From NCBI RefSeq assembly GCF_009720775.1, contig NZ_WNKW01000001.1, positions 1,116,001 through 1,180,000 of the forward strand: a stretch of 64,000 nucleotides of DNA, in the 5' to 3' direction. Under the pieces are notes generated by a model. The model made no database searches, had not been told where the DNA came from, and saw nothing but the letters and a program-made list of their open reading frames with translations. Below, piece after piece: positions 1 through 7,237 of the stretch; within the stretch, counting starts at the first letter, position 1; the number at the start of each line of letters is the position of its first letter. The position numbers and the translations under genes are program-made. This DNA is from Pseudoduganella danionis. Lineage in GTDB: Bacteria; Pseudomonadota; Gammaproteobacteria; Burkholderiales; Burkholderiaceae_D.

Positions 1-263
1 TCGATCACTCCGCGCCTGTGCAATGGCAGGGCAGTTTTGTGTTTGGCCTGCTGTGGATGGTGTTCGGTGTCTCGGTGACCGCCGTGCTGTTGCTGATCTA
101 TCTGATCAAACGGGGTGAAGCGACGCGCGTCGCGACCTATTTCTATCTGGTGCCGGTGGTGACGGCCCTGCTGGGCTGGCTGCTGTTCGGTAGCAGCCTG
201 AGCGGCACTACGCTGGCCGGCATGGTGCTGGCCGTGCTCGGCATGTTGCTGGTACTGTCCTAG
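1..263 (+). CDS. C-terminal part of an EamA/DMT-family transporter (cut by window edge)
   Basis: The reading frame is open from the window edge (first full codon at base 3) and ends at a TAG at 261-263. The visible ~87 residues hold three hydrophobic stretches: one around LLWMVFGVSVTAVLLLIYL, then the YLVPVVTALLGWLLFGSSL segment, then a final helix ending in LLVLS. A polar loop, KRGEATRVATYFYLVPV, precedes the second. This loop followed by a YLVPV-type helix is typical of the C-terminal half of EamA (drug/metabolite transporter) proteins of the inner membrane, which usually have ten helices. The substrate cannot be judged. The real start lies outside the window. Confidence 0.7.
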   Translation, partial: DHSAPVQWQGSFVFGLLWMVFGVSVTAVLLLIYLIKRGEATRVATYFYLVPVVTALLGWLLFGSSLSGTTLAGMVLAVLGMLLVLS

Positions 264-270
264 CGCGCAT

Positions 271-298
271 AAAAAAGGCCGGAGTGCTCCGGCCTTTT
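271..298. terminator. Intrinsic terminator, probably bidirectional
   Basis: GGCCGGAG and CTCCGGCC form a tight hairpin at 277-294, flanked by A6 on the left and T4 on the right. It begins 7 bases after the transporter stop and can also serve the leftward gene ending at 334. Confidence 0.85.
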
Positions 299-333
299 GC
301 GCTCTGGAGAAGCTGACGCCATTCCAGCCCAGA

Positions 334-741
334 CTACAGGCAGCGCACCAGTTTGATCTGCACGCCTTTACGCAAGGTGTAGTGCTGGGGCGCGGCTGCG
401 CCACTGGCATGGATGGTAAGCGTCATCTGCTCGCCTTTGACGTTGCCACTGTAACGGGTGGCTGCGCCGCCACTCTCATCCGCCGGTTGCGGCCCTGGCT
501 GATGGGTCTCGAACTTGCCGCTGGCCGTAAAACTGCCGTGGGCATCGAGCACCAGCGGCACGCCGATGCTGCCGCTGGCACAGTCCATGGCGAGGCGGGC
601 GCCGTGCGCTTCGACCGTCAATTGCAGACGGTCGCCGCCCCAGGTGCCCAGTGCGGCGGCGCTGCTTGTTGCCGGTTCTGCAGCCATCGCCGCACCTCCC
701 CAGTAAGCCGCCAGCACGGCGGCGCTTAGCCACTTTAGCAT
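334..741 (-). CDS. Small exported protein of unknown function
   Basis: This 135-residue protein begins with a typical signal peptide (MLKWLSAAVLAAYWGGAAMA, cleavage likely before AEPATS). The mature part has a small beta-rich look with a WGGDRLQLTV stretch and two cysteines (MDCASG near the middle and VRCL at the C-terminus) that could form a disulfide in the periplasm. I do not recognise a named domain. Its ATG lies inside the end of the upstream PEP-CTERM gene (7-base overlap), so the two are probably translated from one message. A role linked to the PEP-CTERM protein is only inference. Confidence 0.72.
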   Translation of the reverse strand: MLKWLSAAVLAAYWGGAAMAAEPATSSAAALGTWGGDRLQLTVEAHGARLAMDCASGSIGVPLVLDAHGSFTASGKFETHQPGPQPADESGGAATRYSGNVKGEQMTLTIHASGAAAPQHYTLRKGVQIKLVRCL

Positions 742-2426
742 GGGCTGCCAGTTGCTGCGTTACGGCGGCGACGTGCCAGCACGCCCACCATGCCCAGGCC
801 GACAAACAGCATGGCCCAGCTCGATGGTTCTGGTACCGGGCTCACATCGATCATGGCGACCCAGGTGCCCCAGCGCGATCCGCCAGTGCCGCCGGGGTGG
901 CCGCTGGCAGGATTGTTGTACTCGCGGGCGAATTCGCCGATCAGGTAGAACTGCGAGTCATCGGTCGGATCGATCGATACCTGGCTATAGTCGCCCCAGC
1001 GCTGACGGCCACTGGCGGCCTGGCCGAACAGGCTGCCGTTGTGGTAATCGTCCACCAGGCTTTCTTTCAGCATGATGTCGCTGCTGGTCGAAATCAGGTG
1101 ACCGGTGGCATCAGTGCTGAAGGTGTGGGCCATGAAGGCGATCTTGCCATCCGCAGCATTGAGACCGGAGCGATTGAAACCGACCACCACCTGGCCGCTG
1201 CTGTTGACGGCGATCGACCCCATGTAATAGTCATGGCCGGCCGAGCCGATGTCGCCTTGATCGATGATGGCATTGGTGGCGGCATCGACGACGGTGTAGC
1301 GTACCCGTGCCTCGTCCAGCCCATCGCTGGTGGTGTTGACCGTGTTGACCATGTAGATGCGGCCACCGACTTCATACACGCTGCTGCTGATACGCTCGTC
1401 GCCCGTATCGACCACGCGCCGGTTGGCCGGCAGTGCGACCGACGGTTGACGTGCCGCCCCTGCGGTAGTGAAAGCGGCCATGCCGATTTGCTCGGAAGCG
1501 CTGACGGTGGCGCCCGTAGCCGAACTCGAGCTTAGGCCGTTGATGGTGTAGCTGATGTTGTCATAGTTGTAGATCGAGGCGCCAAATACGTGGCCGGTCG
1601 AGCTTGCCGAATTGCTGTTGACGCCCTGCGGAGCAAAGCCTCGGTCGAGGCCGCTTCCATTATATGGCGTGACGATCTGCTGCATATTGGTGGTCGAGGG
1701 TCCGCTGGCACCAAACAGGCTGTCGATAGGGATCACGTTCATGGTGGTGCCGCGGAAGCTATTGGCGCCGCCATTGGTCGCGGGAGCGAAGTTGTTGGTG
1801 CCGATGTAGACGGCATTGCGGTCCAGCGCCAGGGTAGGATAGTCGGCCGTGGCGCCGAAGCCGAGGCCGGCATAGCCTTCGAACTTGGTGGATTTCCAGC
1901 TGCCCAGCGCGTTCGAGGTGTCCGAAACGGCGATCTGCAAGTCCTTGGTATTGGCGCCGAAGGCGACGGCGATCCAGCGGTCGGCCGTAGCGTTGTACAT
2001 GATGCGGGTATCGCCATTGGTGCCGGTCTGGCCCGCGTTGGCCCAGAAGGTCACGTCCGACATCAGCGCCGTGCGGTTGCCCGTGGTTTTGTCGAACACG
2101 GCATAGGCGCCGTTGGTGGTGGACATATATTGGGTTTTGCCCACTGCGCCCATGGTGTCGGGCGGGATGAAGTTGCGGCCGAAGGAAGCGCCGTCATACT
2201 GGCTGATCCCTTCAAAACCGAGCCGGTAAGGTCCGGTAGCATTCACCACGACCGAGGAAGCCCCGTTGGTGTCGAGTGAGAGATCACCCGGGATGGTCAC
2301 CATTTTAGGCTTCTTGAACTCAAAGTAGGGTTTCATCACCTGATCGGCCTGGGCGGCACTTGCAAACACGGCCAGGATGGCGGCGGCCACGACATGGCGC
2401 CGAATGGAGCTGGAGTACAGTTTCAT
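735..2426 (-). CDS. PEP-CTERM sorting domain-containing secreted protein
   Basis: A 563-residue exported protein. It has an N-terminal signal peptide (roughly residues 1-27, ending in ASAAQA) and a C-terminal PEP-CTERM signal: VPEPSSWAML, a hydrophobic helix, then an RRRR cluster. In this family the tail is recognised and processed by an exosortase (EpsH/XrtA type), and the proteins are surface or exopolysaccharide associated. The body is rich in Ser, Thr, Asn and Gly and has repeated beta-type segments (for example VVVGFNRSGLNAADG), suggesting an extracellular beta-propeller-like fold, but I cannot name its activity. No exosortase gene lies in this window. It overlaps the following small exported gene by 7 bases. 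Confidence 0.9.
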   Translation of the reverse strand: MKLYSSSIRRHVVAAAILAVFASAAQADQVMKPYFEFKKPKMVTIPGDLSLDTNGASSVVVNATGPYRLGFEGISQYDGASFGRNFIPPDTMGAVGKTQYMSTTNGAYAVFDKTTGNRTALMSDVTFWANAGQTGTNGDTRIMYNATADRWIAVAFGANTKDLQIAVSDTSNALGSWKSTKFEGYAGLGFGATADYPTLALDRNAVYIGTNNFAPATNGGANSFRGTTMNVIPIDSLFGASGPSTTNMQQIVTPYNGSGLDRGFAPQGVNSNSASSTGHVFGASIYNYDNISYTINGLSSSSATGATVSASEQIGMAAFTTAGAARQPSVALPANRRVVDTGDERISSSVYEVGGRIYMVNTVNTTSDGLDEARVRYTVVDAATNAIIDQGDIGSAGHDYYMGSIAVNSSGQVVVGFNRSGLNAADGKIAFMAHTFSTDATGHLISTSSDIMLKESLVDDYHNGSLFGQAASGRQRWGDYSQVSIDPTDDSQFYLIGEFAREYNNPASGHPGGTGGSRWGTWVAMIDVSPVPEPSSWAMLFVGLGMVGVLARRRRNAATGSPC

Positions 2427-2796
2427 TTTATAGTTCCCTGTTCTTAGCTGAAGTGGTTAGGCTGCTGTGCCTTACCCTGCCGCGCGTAGGGGATCCCCTG
2501 AAGTCCCTGCTTTTTATTTGCGACCGTGATCGAGCTCAGCAGGAGCCCAGTATGGGTAGGTGTGAATATCAAGTCAACAACACAAATGTCAAATTGATAG
2601 TTTGGTTGTAAAAGTGCAAATTTGCGTTTGATAATTTTCTAAGTTATTGATTTTGCTAATGTTGTTGCCGTGCATTTCAGTTTTGGGCAGGCAATGGCAG
2701 AGCGCTTTTTGGCGCTAACAGAGGCAGGGGGAATGGCAGGGGGGATGCAGTCAGGACAGGCCCGACTGCATGGTGTGAGCGCTACAGCTCAGGAGT
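2427..2796. other. 370-base intergenic region without a gene
   Basis: The stretch separates two leftward genes and should hold the promoter of the PEP-CTERM gene. An AT-rich segment (about 2560-2665) stands out from the GC-rich surroundings, but I find no convincing -35/-10 pair. A perfect 8-bp inverted repeat (ATGCAGTC at 2745-2752 and GACTGCAT at 2764-2771) lies just past the end of the YitT gene; with no T-run it is at best a weak 3' hairpin. A short AGCGC/GCGCT repeat lies at 2701-2716. Confidence 0.4.
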
Positions 2797-3408
2797 TCAG
2801 GCAGCGCCGTAGCGGCCCGGCACGTGGTTGATGGCCAGCGTGAGGTTGAGTACGGCAGCGCCCAGCAGAGAGATGGCGATGCGGTCGACAGGAACGATGG
2901 CCAGCGACAGCAGCACAATGGCGCCATCGATGGTCAGCTGCATATAGCCGGCGCGCCAGCCCAGGCGTTCCTGCAGGAACAGCACCAGCACATTCACGCC
3001 GCCCAGACTGGCGCGATGGCGGAACAGGATCAGCAAGCCGACGCCGGCCAGCAGGCCGCCCATCACGGCCGAATAGAACGGGTTCACATCGCCGATCTTG
3101 AACACCAGCGGCAGCAGTTCCGACCATGCGCTGAGCAGGCCTACCGAGAGGAAAGTCTTGAGCGTGAATACGCGCCCCATCTTCTTGTAGGCGAGGATGT
3201 AGAACGGCAGGTTGACCAGAAAGAACAGCTTGCCGAAGGACACGCCCGTGAAGTACTTGAGCAGGATGGCGATGCCTACCGTGCCACCGGTAATCAGGTT
3301 GGCCGTGCCGAGCAGGTTCACGCCCAGCGAAATGAGCAGGGTGCCGGTGACGAGCGCCTGAGCGTCGTCGAACAGGGAATGTTGGCTGACAGGAAGCGTA
3401 GATTGCAT
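2797..3408 (-). CDS. YitT-family inner-membrane protein
   Basis: A 203-residue hydrophobic protein of the YitT (DUF161) family: an N-terminal DDAQALVTGTLLISLGVNLL segment, a glycine-rich LITGGTVGIAILLKYFTG motif, about five further membrane helices and a conserved HRASLGGVNVL loop. These proteins sit in the cytoplasmic membrane; their substrate is not settled. The start at 3408 (MQSTLP) is preferred over an upstream ATG at 3447 because that one lies within an FNR-like box and would add a polar extension (MRRTAYRLYDRAT) not usual in the family. It is transcribed away from the TonB-like gene, with the FNR-type sites in between. Confidence 0.82.
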   Translation of the reverse strand: MQSTLPVSQHSLFDDAQALVTGTLLISLGVNLLGTANLITGGTVGIAILLKYFTGVSFGKLFFLVNLPFYILAYKKMGRVFTLKTFLSVGLLSAWSELLPLVFKIGDVNPFYSAVMGGLLAGVGLLILFRHRASLGGVNVLVLFLQERLGWRAGYMQLTIDGAIVLLSLAIVPVDRIAISLLGAAVLNLTLAINHVPGRYGAA

Positions 3409-3446
3409 AGTGGCGCGATCATATAAGCGATAGGCCGTCCGGCGCA

Positions 3447-3460
3447 TTGACTTAAATCAA
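3447..3460. promoter_or_regulatory. FNR/Anr-type box (9 of 10 consensus bases)
   Basis: TTGACTTAAATCAA matches the FNR consensus TTGAT-N4-ATCAA except for one base. It also forms one side of a perfect 10-bp inverted repeat (ATCAAGAAAA at 3456-3465 and TTTTCTTGAT at 3474-3483). It is centred about 46 bases upstream of the YitT start. Confidence 0.45.
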
Positions 3461-3513
3461 GAAAAGCGCTGAGTTTTCTTGATCGAAAACAGAACTTTCT
3501 GACAAGGTTGCTG

Positions 3514-3527
3514 TTGATTTCCATCAA
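3514..3527. promoter_or_regulatory. FNR/Anr-type box (perfect consensus)
   Basis: TTGATTTCCATCAA is a perfect TTGAT-N4-ATCAA site. It lies 144 bases upstream of the TonB-like gene and about 106 bases upstream of the YitT gene on the other strand. A class II position (about -41) would put a rightward transcription start near 3562. Confidence 0.5.
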
Positions 3528-3670
3528 TTTTTTGCAGGAAAGCAACAGTGTTACATGCCAATATCGACTTTGCGCAAACGCAGGCGTACGATCAAAGCGT
3601 TACAGCAGCGGGGATCCCGTGGCTGTTACTGCTAGATTTCATTCTATTCATTTCACAAAAAGGAAGCCTC

Positions 3671-3994
3671 ATGAAACGTTTCGCCATTGCTGCAATCAGT
3701 CTGCTGTCGGTCACGCTGCCCGCGTTTGCCGCCGATAAAATGGCTACTCTGGATCCTAAGGTCCCATGCTCGATCGAGTATCCGAAAGCCTCGCTGATGA
3801 ATGAAGAAAAAGGCACCGTGGTTCTGGGCCTGAAACTGTCGCCAGAAGGCAAAGTGCTGGAATCGAAAGTGAATAAGTCGAGCGGCTTCAAGAATCTGGA
3901 CAAAGCTGCTGAGAAAAGTATCACCAAGTGCAAATTCGTTTCGCCAGGTGGCGATCAGTGGCAGACGCTGGAATACGTCTGGAAACTGGACTAA
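3671..3994 (+). CDS. Periplasmic TonB C-terminal-domain-like protein
   Basis: A 107-residue protein with a clear signal peptide (MKRFAIAAISLLSVTLPAFA, then ADKMATL). The mature part resembles a stand-alone TonB C-terminal domain: PKASLMNEEKGTVVLGLKL, SPEGKVLESKV, then a helix (NLDKAAEKSI) and KCKFVSP. Unlike true TonB it has no membrane anchor, proline-rich spacer or ExbB/ExbD neighbours, so it is probably a soluble periplasmic relative of unknown partner. Two cysteines (PCSIEY, TKCKF) may form a disulfide. The start is chosen for the signal peptide and the purine-rich AAAAAGGAAG ribosome site just before it; the frame stays open upstream to 3548. Confidence 0.83.
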   Translation: MKRFAIAAISLLSVTLPAFAADKMATLDPKVPCSIEYPKASLMNEEKGTVVLGLKLSPEGKVLESKVNKSSGFKNLDKAAEKSITKCKFVSPGGDQWQTLEYVWKLD

Positions 3995-4036
3995 TCTGCT
4001 GAAAGCGGATTGAGCCGGACTGGGATCCGGACCAGC

Positions 4037-4068
4037 AAGGCGGCCTGCATGGCCGCCTTTGTTTTTTC
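4037..4068 (+). terminator. Intrinsic terminator after the TonB-like gene
   Basis: AAGGCGGCC (4037-4045) and GGCCGCCTT (4051-4059) form a 9-bp stem with loop TGCAT, followed by a T-rich tail. Confidence 0.87.
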
Positions 4069-4169
4069 TGCGCGCCCATCAGCCACACTCCTGACAAAAA
4101 CTGTCACAGCGTTTTCTTACCATATGCACAAGCAACACCGCGGTGGTGTGCATCTGATGGAGTAAGAAA

Positions 4170-4541
4170 ATGTTTAGCCCTGATTACGTACTGTTGTATG
4201 TGGAAGACCCGATTGCCAGCGCCGCCTTCTATGCGGGCCTGCTGGGTCAGCAGCCGGTCGATACGGCGCCCACCTTCTCGCTGTTCATGCTGGAAAATGG
4301 CCTGAAGTTCGGACTGTGGGCCCGTTCGTCCGTCCAGCCCGTGGCACTTGGCGCCGGCGGCGGGGGCGAGCTGTGCATCCATGTGGCCGACCGCGCCGCT
4401 GTCGATCGCCTGCATGGCCAGTGGGCCGAGCAGGGCGTGGCCATCGCCCAGCGTCCCGTGGCGCTGGACTTCGGCTACACCTTCGTGGCGCTGGACCGTG
4501 ATGGTCACCGCCTGCGCGTGTTCGTGCGCGAAGGCGACTGA
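4170..4541 (+). CDS. VOC-superfamily (glyoxalase/bleomycin-resistance-like) protein
   Basis: A 123-residue protein with the paired beta-alpha-beta-beta-beta pattern of the vicinal oxygen chelate superfamily: SPDYVLLYVEDPIASAAFYAGLLGQ at the start, GGELCIHVAD opening the second half, and FGYTFVALDRDGHRLRVF at the end. Such proteins act as cytoplasmic metalloenzymes or small-molecule binding proteins (often antibiotic sequestration), commonly as dimers. The residues do not reveal the substrate. A GGAG ribosome site lies before the ATG. It stands alone, with a terminator upstream and the beta-glucoside promoter region downstream. Confidence 0.85.
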   Translation: MFSPDYVLLYVEDPIASAAFYAGLLGQQPVDTAPTFSLFMLENGLKFGLWARSSVQPVALGAGGGGELCIHVADRAAVDRLHGQWAEQGVAIAQRPVALDFGYTFVALDRDGHRLRVFVREGD

Positions 4542-4581
4542 CCCACTTCATAGCGCGCGCAGGCCGCTTGCGGCGCGCGCG

Positions 4582-4605
4582 CGAATTCTCGAATTCCCGA
4601 ATTCC
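4582..4605. repeat. Three tandem copies of an 8-bp repeat (CGAATTCY)
   Basis: CGAATTC recurs at 4582, 4590 and 4598 with an exact 8-base period, directly upstream of a -35 box at 4608. Confidence 0.65.
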
Positions 4606-4607
4606 GG

Positions 4608-4637
4608 TTGACACTCAAATTCTAGCGGTGCTATAGT
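4608..4637 (+). promoter_or_regulatory. Sigma-70-type promoter of the sugar-binding-protein leader
   Basis: A consensus -35 TTGACA (4608-4613) and a near-consensus -10 TATAGT (4632-4637) are separated by 18 bases, predicting a start of transcription near 4644. The LacI-type operator lies immediately downstream, a position suited to repression. Confidence 0.68.
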
Positions 4638-4647
4638 CGGCGGCATG

Positions 4648-4667
4648 AATTGGTAACGTTTCCAATT
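4648..4667. promoter_or_regulatory. LacI-family operator 1
   Basis: AATTGGTAACGTTTCCAATT is a 20-bp dyad with a single mismatched pair and the central CG typical of LacI/GalR-family operators. It shares the pattern TTGGWAACGWTTCCAA with the site at 7207-7225. The regulator is probably the LacI protein encoded at 6150. Confidence 0.72.
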
Positions 4668-4703
4668 CCGTTCGATGTACCCCTAGTCTCTTCGCACGAA
4701 GTT

Positions 4704-4734
4704 ACCGGCGCTGTGGACGGCGCCGGTTTTTTTT
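4704..4734 (+). terminator. Intrinsic terminator inside the leader, before the sugar-binding-protein gene
   Basis: ACCGGCGC (4704-4711) pairs with GCGCCGGT (4720-4727), loop of 8, followed by a run of eight T. It lies between the promoter (4608-4637) and the coding start (4817), so it would end a transcript of about 90 nt. A smaller CTTCG/CGAAG hairpin at 4690-4701 precedes it. Confidence 0.75.
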
Positions 4735-4816
4735 GCATGAACAGGGCAGGCATCGTAGTATCGCGTTTTACCCCGAATGAGCAATGCTGGCGCCGACCGG
4801 CATGCAAGGAGACCGG

Positions 4817-6061
4817 ATGACCAAATACCGTATGGGCGGCGTCGCTGCGGCGGCGCTGGCCGCGTGGACGCTGGCTGCAGGCGCGCAAGCGGCCGGGCCG
4901 AAAGCCGAAGTAATGCACTGGTGGACCTCGAGCAGCGAGTCTGCCGCCGTGCGCAAATTTGCCGATGCCTACCGCGCTGCCGGTGGCGTGTGGGTCGATA
5001 CCGCGATTGCCGGTGCCGATCAGGCCAAGGCCGTGGCGATCAACCGCATCGTCGGCGGCAATCCGCCCACTGCGGCGCAATTCAATACCACCAAACAGTT
5101 CAGCGACCTGATCGACCAGGGCTCGCTCAACAATGTCGACGATGTGGCTGTGCGCGACAAGTGGGACCAACTGCTGCCCGGCCCCATGCTCGATGTGATC
5201 AAGGTGAAGGGCCATTACTACGCGCTGCCTGTCAACATCCATATGTCGACCTGGATCTGGTATTCCAAGGCCGCGTTCAAGAAGGCCGGCATTAACAAGG
5301 AACCGGCCACGCCGGACGAACTGTTTGCCGCACTCGATAAACTCAAGGCCGCAGGGCTGATTGGTCTGGCCCACGGCGGTCAGGCCTGGCAGGAGAACAT
5401 CCTGTTCCAGGCCATGCTGGCCAATGTCGGCGGCAAGGAGCTGTATCTGCAGGTGCTGCGTGACCGCAATCCGAAAGCGCTGAATTCGGAAGCCTTCAAG
5501 CAGGTGCTGGTGGCGTTCAAACGTCTGCAAAGCTATGTCGATGCCGGTTCGCCTAACCGTAACTGGAACGATGCCACGGCCATGCTAATTAGCGGTAAGG
5601 CCGGCGTGCAGATCATGGGCGACTGGGCCAAGGGCGAGTTCTCGGCAGCGCGCCAGAGCGCCGGCAAGGACTTCGGCTGTATCGCCGGTCTGGGCCCGCA
5701 AGTGCCGTATCTGATACAGGGCGATGCCTTCGTGTTCCCGAAAACGGCGAATGCCGATGCCGTGAAAGCGCAAAAGCTGCTGGCCACCACGCTGCTGGCG
5801 CCAGCCGCCCAACTGGAATTCAGCAAGCTGAAAGGTTCGCTGCCGGTGCGCAGCGATATCGATGTGTCGACTATGGATGCATGTGCGCAGGCCGGCATGG
5901 CTGCCATGAAGGACAAGGCGCGCCAGGTCGGCATGATAGAGGTGTACATCACGCCCGACCAGAATGGCGCGCTGCAGGATGTGCTGACGGCGTTTTGGAA
6001 CACCCGCATGCCGGTGGAGAAAGCCCAGAAGAGCATCGCTGCGGCGCTGCTGCAGGACTAG
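4817..6061 (+). CDS. Sugar ABC-transporter substrate-binding protein (orphan)
   Basis: A 414-residue periplasmic solute-binding protein of the family that serves carbohydrate ABC importers. It has a signal peptide (AAAALAAWTLAAGAQA), then EVMHWWTSSSESAAVRKFAD, the usual first strand and helix of sugar-binding proteins, followed by GNPPTAAQFNT and ALPVNIHMSTWIWYSKAAFKKAG. The late GKAGVQIMGDWAKGEF segment is also typical of this class. The ATG at 4817 is chosen because AAGGAGA lies just before it. No permease or ATPase gene follows; a LacI regulator and glycosidases do, and the only transporter nearby is an MFS carrier. It may work with a distant ABC permease or sense sugar. Confidence 0.86.
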   Translation: MTKYRMGGVAAAALAAWTLAAGAQAAGPKAEVMHWWTSSSESAAVRKFADAYRAAGGVWVDTAIAGADQAKAVAINRIVGGNPPTAAQFNTTKQFSDLIDQGSLNNVDDVAVRDKWDQLLPGPMLDVIKVKGHYYALPVNIHMSTWIWYSKAAFKKAGINKEPATPDELFAALDKLKAAGLIGLAHGGQAWQENILFQAMLANVGGKELYLQVLRDRNPKALNSEAFKQVLVAFKRLQSYVDAGSPNRNWNDATAMLISGKAGVQIMGDWAKGEFSAARQSAGKDFGCIAGLGPQVPYLIQGDAFVFPKTANADAVKAQKLLATTLLAPAAQLEFSKLKGSLPVRSDIDVSTMDACAQAGMAAMKDKARQVGMIEVYITPDQNGALQDVLTAFWNTRMPVEKAQKSIAAALLQD

Positions 6062-6149
6062 GTGGGCAGGGCCGATCATGACAGCTTGTCATGGCGGCAG
6101 GCCATGCGGTATGCTTGCCGCCGCATAGATAGAACGGACAGGGGAACGC

Positions 6150-7160
6150 GTGGCAACCATTAAAGACGTAGCCCGCCTGGCGGGAGTAGGGCTGGGCACG
6201 GCGTCGCGGGTGATCAGCGGTAAAGGCTCGGTGTCGCCGGCCACGCTGGAAAAAGTACGCAAGGCCATAGAGGAGCTGGATTTCCGCCCCTCGCACGCTG
6301 CGCGTACTCTGCTGTCCGGTAATTCGCAGATGATAGGCGTGTACATTCCGTATCTGAGCGGGACCTTCTACACGCCCATCCTGCAATCTATCTACACGGC
6401 GCTGCGCGCGGCCGGGCTGAATATGGTGGTGGCGTTCGGCGTGGGCGAAGGCGATGCGCGCCAGCAGGCCATCGAAGGGATGAACTTCCTGATTGAACGC
6501 GGTAGTGATGGTCTGATCGTGATGACCAACTCGCTCGAAGAGGAAGACTTTGCGGCACTGGGGCCGTATCAGGCGCGCGTGGTGGTGATTAACCACGAAT
6601 TCGCCAGCATCGCCGAACAGTGCTTTACGGTCGACCATGAAGCTGGTGGCCGGCTGGCCGCGCAGACGCTGCTGGCGCAGCAGCACCGCAAGATTGCCGT
6701 GATCGCCGGCCGTGCCAGCGCCGCCGACAATCAAGCGCGCATCGCCGGTTTCATGGCAGAGCTGGAAGCGGCAGGCATCGCTCCCGCTTCCGTGTGGATG
6801 GCAGACGGCGAGTTTTCGCCCGAAGGCGGCTGGGCCTGTGCCGAGCGCCTGCTCAAGTCGGGCTATGAATTTACCGCGCTGTTCTGCGCCAATGATGAAA
6901 TGGCGGTAGGCGCGCTGTCCTGCTTCCAGCAGGCTGGCGTGGCCGTGCCGCAGCAGGTGTCGGTGCTCGGTTACGACGATACGCATAGTGCGGAATTCAC
7001 TGCGCCGCGCCTGACCAGCGTGCACATACCGTGGAGTGAAATGACGCTGAACGGACTGAATTTTCTGCTCAACCGCTGCTATGATATGCAGCGGCCGGTG
7101 GAACGGCAGTACCGTTTGCATGTAGCCGAGCGGGCTTCGCTGGCTGCAGCGCAGAAGTAA
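6150..7160 (+). CDS. LacI-family transcriptional regulator of the beta-glucoside locus
   Basis: A 336-residue LacI/GalR-family protein. The N-terminal helix-turn-helix and hinge are clear (IKDVARLAGVGLGTASRVIS, then SPATLEKVRKAIEELDFRPS and ARTLLSG). The rest is a periplasmic-binding-protein-like sugar-sensing domain, with LGYDDTHSAEFTAPRLTSV near the C-terminus. The start is a GTG at 6150; the family's conserved ATIKDVA follows at once. It sits between two nearly identical LacI-type operators (4648 and 7207) and among glucosidase genes, so it probably represses them until a glucoside or disaccharide binds. The effector is not known from sequence. Confidence 0.92.
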   Translation: MATIKDVARLAGVGLGTASRVISGKGSVSPATLEKVRKAIEELDFRPSHAARTLLSGNSQMIGVYIPYLSGTFYTPILQSIYTALRAAGLNMVVAFGVGEGDARQQAIEGMNFLIERGSDGLIVMTNSLEEEDFAALGPYQARVVVINHEFASIAEQCFTVDHEAGGRLAAQTLLAQQHRKIAVIAGRASAADNQARIAGFMAELEAAGIAPASVWMADGEFSPEGGWACAERLLKSGYEFTALFCANDEMAVGALSCFQQAGVAVPQQVSVLGYDDTHSAEFTAPRLTSVHIPWSEMTLNGLNFLLNRCYDMQRPVERQYRLHVAERASLAAAQK

Positions 7161-7171
7161 CAGACAGGGGT

Positions 7172-7198
7172 AAGGGCAGGCTGGTTTGCCCTTTTTTT
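7172..7198 (+). terminator. Intrinsic terminator after the lacI-type gene
   Basis: AAGGGCA (7172-7178) and TGCCCTT (7187-7193) form a 7-bp stem with an 8-base loop, ending in seven T. Confidence 0.72.
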
Positions 7199-7206
7199 GC
7201 AGTGCT

Positions 7207-7225
7207 ATTGGAAACGATTCCAAAT
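7207..7225. promoter_or_regulatory. LacI-family operator 2
   Basis: ATTGGAAACGATTCCAAAT contains the dyad TTGGAAACGATTCCAA and matches operator 1 at 14 of the 16 core positions. It lies 9 bases after the terminator and 12 bases before the GH5 start. I see no clear -35/-10 pair in this tight space. Confidence 0.7.
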
Positions 7226-7237
7226 TCAGGAGTGGCC

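Noticed and set aside
3548..3670. Upstream start of the TonB-C-like protein at 3548
   Set aside because: It would bury the clear signal peptide 41 residues into the protein, and AAAAAGGAAG supports 3671.
5949..7223. A 424-codon minus-strand frame across the end of the sugar-binding protein and the LacI gene
   Set aside because: Both plus-strand genes have clear domains; the antisense frame spans their junction and has none.
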